The notes below the pieces were generated by a model that saw only the letters and a list, made by a program, of their open reading frames with translations, had not been told where the DNA came from and did not search any database. This document shows, piece after piece, positions 7,061 through 11,497 of a stretch of DNA of 11,497 nucleotides (the stretch's first letter is position 1; every line of letters begins with the position of its first letter). The DNA is from Flavobacteriales bacterium (GTDB taxonomy: Bacteria > Bacteroidota > Bacteroidia > Flavobacteriales > PHOS-HE28): positions 1 through 11,497 of the forward strand of contig SSGN01000164.1 in assembly GCA_008016945.1 (NCBI GenBank), given 5' to 3'. The position numbers were made by a program, and so were the translations under genes.

Positions 7061-8529
7061 GGGCGGGGTATCCTCAGTTCCTGACCAGGTTTGATCACCG
7101 TGCCGATATCATTCAGCTCCATCAGATGCAGGGCGGTGAGCCCGGGAAACCGACGGGCGATGCCATACAGGGAGTCACCGTGGCGCACCGTGTAGGAAAC
7201 GAACCGGGTCACGGGTGGGCCGTTCGCCCCCCCTGGATGATCGTTCATCGGGGCCAGCGGCAAAGGGGTGTTGGAACCCTCGCCATCGGGCAGCTGAGGT
7301 TCCGGTTCGGAGGGCTTCACCAACTCGCGCTTCTTCACTTTGATCACCAAGGTGCGGCCGGCGTTGATCCGGTCGCTGCGCAGGTTGTTCCACGCCTTCA
7401 GCTGTTTCACCGATACGCGGTGCTTCGCGGCGATACTTCCCAGGTTGTCACCACGGCGCACGGTATACCTTATGCTCTTCTCCACCACCACGCTCACCAA
7501 CTGCTCCTCTGTGGCAGCCAAGGCCTGGCTTCGGGCCCGCTCCAATGCCGCTTCGGCCACCGCCATGGAATCGCGCATGGAAACGTAGCACGCCGTGGTG
7601 GTACGGGGTAGGAGGAAGGTCGCCCCTTCCGGGACATGTCCACTGCAATAGACGGGGTTCAGGGCTTGCAGGCGGGCCACGGGCAGTTGCATCACGTGCG
7701 CCACGGCAGCCAGGTCGATGGCCCTGCCGCTCACCAGGGTATCCGCAGCTTCACGGGGTGCGATGGTGATGGGTTCCAAGCCCAACTCGCCACTGCGGGC
7801 GTAGAGGTGGATGAAGGCCATGAGCAGGGGCAGCACCTCTTGTTCCCCATCGGTGAAGTGGGGATACAGCGTACGGAGATCGGTGGCGCCACCGGTGCGC
7901 AACTGGGCCCGGGTGACATTGGCCGGTCCACATGCGAACGCCATGATGGCGAGGCCCCAGTCCTGATAGCGATCGCGCAGATCCTTGAGGTAGCGCACGG
8001 CCGCCTTGGTGCTGAGGACATCATCATGCCGCTCGTCCACCAGGGCGTTCACGGTGAGGCCATAGCGCAGGGCCACGGGGTAGGTCAGCATCCACAGGCC
8101 CCCACGCCCGTTGGCCGAGGCCGCCTGGCTGTTCAGCGCTGACAAGGCCATCGGCAAATGCACCAGATCGGTCGGGAGCCCCTGGACGGCCAACTCCTCC
8201 GCGAACATGGGGTAGTACACCCGGCTCAACCCGAGGAGCACACGGAACTGTTCCCGCAATGGCTCCCCGTAGAGATCGGCATAGAGCACCACATTGCTGT
8301 CGGCGAACACCGGCATGGTGGAGACCTCCTTCTTCAGGTCCTCGTAGAGATGCTCGGTATCGACCGCGCGCACCACACCCCGCCCCAAGGTGGGCCCCAG
8401 CTCGGCCAAGCGCTGTTCCACGGCCCAGGTGCCCATCAGGCTATCGGTACGCCAGGTGACCTGCGCCTGCGCGACGACCGACACCATCGCCACCACCGGT
8501 CCGAGGCAGATATGTGCGATCCGCGGCAT
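7057..8529 (-). CDS. Transglycosylase-fold protein with two C-terminal LysM domains, catalytic Glu missing
   Basis: A 490-residue exported protein. I chose the ATG at 8529 because it gives a good signal peptide (MPRIAHICLGPVVAMVSVVAQA, cleavage before QVTW); the frame extends 15 codons further to another ATG at 8574. Residues about 80-235 match the MltD/Slt type lytic transglycosylase domain: LPTDLVHLP, the GGLW motif, YGL, a VDER block, and a YLKDL...DWGLAIMAF helix. The position of the catalytic Glu in the usual 'ES' motif is L129-S130, and the usual AYNAG is AFACG, so the domain is probably inactive. Two LysM peptidoglycan-binding domains follow, at about residues 351-400 and 443-490, each beginning with a Y-T-V-R-x-G-D motif. 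It is the first gene of the O-acylation operon and probably anchors or directs the modification to peptidoglycan. A true but divergent enzyme cannot be ruled out. Confidence 0.87.
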   Translation of the reverse strand: MPRIAHICLGPVVAMVSVVAQAQVTWRTDSLMGTWAVEQRLAELGPTLGRGVVRAVDTEHLYEDLKKEVSTMPVFADSNVVLYADLYGEPLREQFRVLLGLSRVYYPMFAEELAVQGLPTDLVHLPMALSALNSQAASANGRGGLWMLTYPVALRYGLTVNALVDERHDDVLSTKAAVRYLKDLRDRYQDWGLAIMAFACGPANVTRAQLRTGGATDLRTLYPHFTDGEQEVLPLLMAFIHLYARSGELGLEPITIAPREAADTLVSGRAIDLAAVAHVMQLPVARLQALNPVYCSGHVPEGATFLLPRTTTACYVSMRDSMAVAEAALERARSQALAATEEQLVSVVVEKSIRYTVRRGDNLGSIAAKHRVSVKQLKAWNNLRSDRINAGRTLVIKVKKRELVKPSEPEPQLPDGEGSNTPLPLAPMNDHPGGANGPPVTRFVSYTVRHGDSLYGIARRFPGLTALHLMELNDIGTVIKPGQELRIPRP

Positions 8530-8551
8530 GGGTGCGTAAAGCAAGTGGCTG

Positions 8552-8575
8552 TGTGCGAAGGAGGTGGCTCGCACA
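8552..8575. promoter_or_regulatory. Perfect 7-bp inverted repeat upstream of the O-acylation operon, candidate operator
   Basis: TGTGCGA (8552-8558) and TCGCACA (8569-8575) are exact reverse complements separated by 10 bases. The pair lies 22 bases upstream of the operon's first ATG (8529, minus strand), in the divergent region shared with the DsbA-family gene. Geometry and place suit binding by a dimeric regulator, or a hairpin in the operon's mRNA leader. No known operator consensus is recognised. Confidence 0.35.
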
Positions 8576-8611
8576 ACCGGTAATTGTACACGCGGACTTG
8601 TTCAGTTGGCC

Positions 8612-8619
8612 GAACTTCG
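8612..8619 (+). promoter_or_regulatory. Weak candidate -7 promoter element (GAACTTCG)
   Basis: GAACTTCG within TTGGCCGAACTTCGCG differs from the window's TAnCTTnG boxes at the first base. It lies 4 bases before an in-frame GTG (8624), the same arrangement as the box at 202-209 before its ATG. No -33 box is seen at the proper distance. Confidence 0.25.
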
Positions 8620-8749
8620 CGTCGTGAACATCAACGGACTGCGCCAAGGGCTGTGGGCTCTCCTGTTCTCCGGCATCACCTGGGTATGCGGTGCCCAGAC
8701 CCTGCAGCCGCTCCCTGGTCCCCCTTCCACCCCACCATCAACGAACACC

Positions 8750-9385
8750 ATGCTCATCGAGATCTGGAGCGATGTCGTCTGCCCCTTCTGCTACATCGGT
8801 AAACGCGAATTCGAGAACGCCCTTGCCCGCTTCGAGCACCGCGACCAGGTGGAGGTGGTGTGGAAGAGCTTTGAACTGGACCCCGGCGCGCCGGAACGTT
8901 CCGAGCACGACATGTACGGCATGCTCGTGAGCAAATACGGCGGCACGCGCGAGGATGCGAAGGCCCGCGTGGCCGGTGTGGTGCAACGTGCGAAGAGCGT
9001 CGGCCTCGACTACGCGATGGACAAGGCCATCATCGGCAGTTCGTTCCACGCGCACCGCTTGATCCAGTACGCGAAGACCCAGGGCAAGGGAGCTGAGGCC
9101 GAGGAGCGCTTGTTCCGTGCCTACTTCATGGAAGGGGAACACATCGCCGACAAGGCGGTATTGGCGCAACTGGCCGGCGAGATCGGCTTGGACAAGGCCG
9201 AAGCGGAGAAGGTGCTGGCGGCCACCACCTACACCGATGCCGTGCGTGCCGACGAGCGCGAGGCCCAGCAACTGGGCGTGCGCGGTGTGCCATTCTTCGC
9301 GCTGGACCGCAAGTATGGTGTGAGCGGCGCGCAAAGCAGCGAGCACTTCCTACAGGCGCTGCGGCAAGCGTGGGCCGAGCGCTGA
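8750..9385 (+). CDS. DsbA-family (FrnE-type) thiol oxidoreductase
   Basis: A 211-residue thioredoxin-fold protein of usual FrnE length. It starts MLIEIWSDVVCPFCYIGK with the redox motif C11-P-F-C14. The inserted helical domain carries SFHAHRLIQYAK. The cis-Pro loop is GVRGVPFFALD (P181), followed by the typical KYGVSGAQ.SEHFLQAL end. Such proteins catalyse or repair disulfide exchange, generally in the cytoplasm, and have been linked to oxidative stress. The ATG at 8750 matches where homologues begin and has an A-rich upstream stretch, typical of Bacteroidota starts. The same frame, however, is open upstream to 8564. A GTG at 8624 would add a peptide with a hydrophobic core ending CGAQ and a Pro-rich linker, which would export the protein. 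The gene is divergent from the O-acylation operon, and its stop lies 4 bases from that of the next, convergent gene. Confidence 0.88.
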   Translation: MLIEIWSDVVCPFCYIGKREFENALARFEHRDQVEVVWKSFELDPGAPERSEHDMYGMLVSKYGGTREDAKARVAGVVQRAKSVGLDYAMDKAIIGSSFHAHRLIQYAKTQGKGAEAEERLFRAYFMEGEHIADKAVLAQLAGEIGLDKAEAEKVLAATTYTDAVRADEREAQQLGVRGVPFFALDRKYGVSGAQSSEHFLQALRQAWAER

Positions 9386-9389
9386 GGGC

Positions 9390-10142
9390 TCACACGCACC
9401 TCCTGGCCCCGCGCACCACGATCGATGAGCCTTCGGCCAGCAGCACCGATGCAGGGGGCTGTCCGTTCAGTACGCCGAAGCGCTCACCATAAAGCAGTCC
9501 GAAGTCCACATCTACCTGGTGGCGAAGCACCGGGCACACCGGCCAGCGCGGATGCTCCAAGCCGTACTCCAGGGTACGCTGCGGCCCGCGCCGCGTGTAG
9601 CCCCAGCAGTGCTCGGTGATGAACTCGGCCTCGCTGCCGGGCGCGGCATCCATCGGCGTTGCGGCGGCCTCCACCGCGATGTGATGCCAGCGTTGCTTCT
9701 TCCAGCGGTAACGCACGGTGAGCGATCCGTTCTCCATGGACCATGCGTGGCCCATGGGCACCGTGGCGTACGGTTCGCCGTAGATCGTGCGGGCCACGAA
9801 GGTGAGCGCCGGCTTGGGTACGAACTCGCGCACGAACACCACGCCTCGCCTCCAGCCGTCGGGGCCGCGGTGCCGCACGTAGGAACGCAGGTTCACCTCC
9901 TCGAACGTGGTATGGAAGGGAATGGGGATGCCCTTCAAGCGGGTATTGGTGAAGAGGAAGCCAACGAGGCTCACATAACAGGTCCCGGCGAACAGGTCGA
10001 GTTCCGTCCCGTGGGGAACGAATGGCCGCAGTAGTTCGGGTACCACGGCATAATTGGCCATGACGAGCTTGCGCCATTCGGCGGTGAGGAAGATGGGACG
10101 CGGAGAACTGCGTTCAGCGGACATCCGATCCGGCATGGCCAT
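9390..10142 (-). CDS. DUF2071 / YqjF-like family protein
   Basis: A 250-residue protein matching the DUF2071 (YqjF, COG3361) family, whose biochemical role is not established. Recognisable landmarks are FLTAEWRKLVMANYAV near the N-terminus, the LRPFVPHGTELDLFAG turn, YVSLVGFLF, the FEEVNLRSYVR strand and the GVVFVREFVPKPA segment. No signal peptide or membrane segment is seen, so it should be cytoplasmic. Three in-frame ATGs lie close together (10142, 10136, 10124). I give the first, but 10124 (MSAERSSPRP) is just as possible. The agmatinase-family gene ends 81 bases upstream on the same strand, so the two may share a transcript. The 3' end converges on the DsbA-family gene with a 4-base gap and no terminator between them. 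Confidence 0.82.
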   Translation of the reverse strand: MAMPDRMSAERSSPRPIFLTAEWRKLVMANYAVVPELLRPFVPHGTELDLFAGTCYVSLVGFLFTNTRLKGIPIPFHTTFEEVNLRSYVRHRGPDGWRRGVVFVREFVPKPALTFVARTIYGEPYATVPMGHAWSMENGSLTVRYRWKKQRWHHIAVEAAATPMDAAPGSEAEFITEHCWGYTRRGPQRTLEYGLEHPRWPVCPVLRHQVDVDFGLLYGERFGVLNGQPPASVLLAEGSSIVVRGARRCV

Positions 10143-10223
10143 CGATACGGCGTTCGTTCATGGTGGCGATCGGCGATCGTTCGCCGGAGCCGTGGCCGCT
10201 ATGAACACGCACGGACACCACCA

Positions 10224-11267
10224 TCAACGTGCCGCCATCACCCCGCATAGGTGGAAGAGGAGCCTTGCCCCCACGTTCGCATCCCACTCATCCTTTCCCG
10301 GCGCGACCTCTACCAGATCGAACCCGATGATCGTACGTCCACTGCGCACCAATCGCGAAAGGAGATAGGTCGCTTCCTCATACTGGAAACCGCCCGGCAC
10401 CGGTGTTCCCGTGTTCGGGCACAGGGTGGGGTCCAGGCCGTCGATATCGAAGCTGACATGCACCTTTTGCGGAAGTGAAGCGATGATGGCATCGCACTGT
10501 TCGCGCCAGGTGATGCCCTCGTACTGCTGGCGGCGCACATCGGCGCTGCGCACGATACGCACCCGCTCCTTGTTCTTCAGGAAGACGTCGTTCTCCTGCT
10601 CGCAGAAGTCGCGGATGCCCACGCTCACCAGTTTCGTGAGCTGCTTGATGGGCAACGCATTGTACATGATACTGGCGTGGCTGTACGTGAAACCCTCGTA
10701 GGCCACGCGCAGGTCGAGGTGCGCATCGATGTGCAGGATGCCGAACTCCTTATGCCGTGCGGCCTGGGCGCGGAAGAACCCGAGCGGCGTGCTGTGATCG
10801 CCCCCTACAAGGCCCACCAACTTGCCCTGGTCCATCCAGTAGGTCGTGCGTTGCTGCACCCAATCGTTCAACACCGCGCACTCCGCGTTGATCCGGTCCA
10901 ACGCCTTCTTCGCCTTCGCACGCTTCTTGGCATCGCCCCCTTCCATCAGCACTTCCATCACCTGCTGCGCTTCCTTCTTCAGTGCCTTGCTCTGCTCCAG
11001 CAGTGCCTGGGGGATCTCGTCCATGGCGATGCCGCGCTTCCACAGCTCGGGAAACTCCGGATGGAAGAGGTCCACTTGGAAGCTGGCATCGAAGATGGCC
11101 TGTGGCCCATGCGAAGTGCCACCGCCGTAGCTGGTGGTCACCTCCCACGGCACGGGCACCAGCACGATGTCCGCTTCGGCCGTGGTGAACGGCAGTCCAT
11201 AAATGTCGGCATTGGGGCTTCCCGGACTGTTGGGGTCGAAGGACTTGATCTTGCTGGCTTTGCTCAT
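10224..11267 (-). CDS. Agmatinase/arginase-family ureohydrolase
   Basis: A 347-residue cytoplasmic metalloenzyme of the ureohydrolase fold, which hydrolyses guanidino compounds (agmatine, arginine, formiminoglutamate) to urea or formamide and an amine. Binuclear Mn ligands are intact: GGDHS (His), the DAHLDLR motif (Asp-x-His-x-x-Asp type), and SFDIDGLDP (Asp-x-Asp). GTPVPGG follows, near the active-site loop. Residues about 100-160, between the N-terminal sheet and GGDHS, form a charged Lys/Ala/Glu-rich helical insert longer than in classical SpeB, as seen in the 'agmatinase family' proteins of Bacteroidota. The exact substrate cannot be told. The frame stays open upstream to 11465, but MSKASKIKSF at 11267 is the likely start: the family N-terminus begins there and a -7 promoter-like box lies 19 bases upstream. 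No polyamine-pathway gene is adjacent within the window. Confidence 0.9.
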   Translation of the reverse strand: MSKASKIKSFDPNSPGSPNADIYGLPFTTAEADIVLVPVPWEVTTSYGGGTSHGPQAIFDASFQVDLFHPEFPELWKRGIAMDEIPQALLEQSKALKKEAQQVMEVLMEGGDAKKRAKAKKALDRINAECAVLNDWVQQRTTYWMDQGKLVGLVGGDHSTPLGFFRAQAARHKEFGILHIDAHLDLRVAYEGFTYSHASIMYNALPIKQLTKLVSVGIRDFCEQENDVFLKNKERVRIVRSADVRRQQYEGITWREQCDAIIASLPQKVHVSFDIDGLDPTLCPNTGTPVPGGFQYEEATYLLSRLVRSGRTIIGFDLVEVAPGKDEWDANVGARLLFHLCGVMAAR

Positions 11268-11286
11268 GGTGCGTTGGCTGGAGCGG

Positions 11287-11294
11287 CGAAGGTA
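11287..11294 (-). promoter_or_regulatory. Candidate Bacteroidota -7 promoter element for the agmatinase-family gene (TACCTTCG)
   Basis: Read on the minus strand, the sequence GGCTACCTTCGCCGC carries TACCTTCG, 19 bases before the ATG at 11267. It matches the other boxes of the window (TAnCTTnG with flanking GC). The -33 region has no clear TTTG. It supports starting the coding sequence at 11267 instead of further upstream. Confidence 0.45.
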
Positions 11295-11435
11295 GCCGGT
11301 TGGATCGTTGGCGTATGGGAACGACCCGCGCGTCCTAGCCGCGACCAACGTCGGGCACACGGCTTCGGGCCAGGCCATGCGGTGACCAATGGTTGCCTCT
11401 GCCACCGACCGCGCACCCACCCCGGGCACGCTGGC

Positions 11436-11443
11436 TAACTTGG
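11436..11443 (+). promoter_or_regulatory. Candidate Bacteroidota -7 promoter element for the gene at the window's right edge (TAACTTGG)
   Basis: TAACTTGG within GGCTAACTTGGCCC lies 20 bases before the ATG at 11464, facing away from the agmatinase-family promoter. No -33 box is recognisable. The 196-base region 11268-11463 holds these two divergent promoters and no other feature I can support. Confidence 0.4.
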
Positions 11444-11463
11444 CCCACCTTTCGCAACCCCTC

Positions 11464-11497
11464 ATGATGCAACGCAGCCTTGTCCTCGGTGTGGCGC
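11464..11497 (+). CDS. N-terminal start of an unknown gene (cut by window edge), possible signal peptide
   Basis: From the ATG at 11464 (a second ATG follows directly at 11467) the frame reads MMQRSLVLGVA and runs off the window. A basic residue followed by a hydrophobic stretch suggests the start of a signal peptide or membrane anchor. A -7-like box 20 bases upstream supports a real gene start. Nothing can be said about function. Confidence 0.4.
   Translation, partial: MMQRSLVLGVA

Noticed and set aside
4306..7084. Two long plus-strand frames (4306-5604 and 5576-7084) antisense to the SGNH genes
   Set aside because: They are shadows of the minus-strand genes, with His/Gly/Val-rich composition and no motifs.
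10114..10161. 15-codon minus-strand frame starting at an ATG just before the DUF2071 gene
   Set aside because: It is short, overlaps the gene start in another frame and shows no leader-peptide signature.
11268..11465. 66-codon upstream extension of the agmatinase-family gene
   Set aside because: The extension has no family similarity, covers the divergent promoter region and contains the -7-like box; ATG 11267 fits the family N-terminus.
1..11497. CRISPR arrays, tRNA or rRNA genes, insertion sequences
   Set aside because: No regularly spaced repeats, cloverleaf sequences, rRNA signatures or transposase coding regions were seen on either strand by eye.

Overview
The window looks like a piece of a GC-rich Bacteroidota chromosome, probably Flavobacteriales-like. 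This is inferred from several sequence signs. Genes lack clear Shine-Dalgarno sites. Three upstream regions carry a TAnCTTnG box like the Bacteroidota -7 promoter element. Predicted signal peptides end in '...AQ', as is common in that phylum. No species can be named from the sequence alone. There are no tRNA or rRNA genes, CRISPR arrays, or recognisable insertion sequences.

Left part (1-2590): the end of a TPR-like gene is followed at once by a two-tier stem-loop. Next comes a 683-residue membrane protein of the family named 'site-specific recombinase' (Gcr, PF10136), a name its sequence does not justify. A 325-base convergent intergenic region follows; it has no credible gene but contains several inverted repeats and may be a dispersed repeat.

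Centre (2591-8529, minus strand): a tightly packed four-gene operon with start/stop overlaps of 4, 20 and 4 bases. In transcription order it encodes (1) a secreted transglycosylase-fold protein with two LysM domains, in which the catalytic Glu position is Leu; (2) a membrane-anchored SGNH hydrolase-like protein; (3) a secreted paralogous SGNH protein; (4) an MBOAT membrane O-acyltransferase of the AlgI/DltB/PatA type. The MBOAT + SGNH pair is the known two-part machine that carries acyl groups across the inner membrane and places them on an extracytoplasmic glycan. The LysM partner points to peptidoglycan as the substrate. This is the most interesting locus of the window: a probable cell-wall O-acetylation system with a dedicated, probably non-catalytic, peptidoglycan-binding protein.

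Right part (8530-11497): a divergent intergenic region with an operator-like inverted repeat leads to a FrnE-type DsbA-family thioredoxin-fold protein (plus strand), which may have an upstream GTG start adding a signal peptide. It converges, with a 4-base gap, on a minus-strand pair: a DUF2071/YqjF-like protein and, upstream of it, an agmatinase/arginase-family Mn enzyme. A divergent promoter region then leads to the first 11 codons of a plus-strand gene cut by the window edge.
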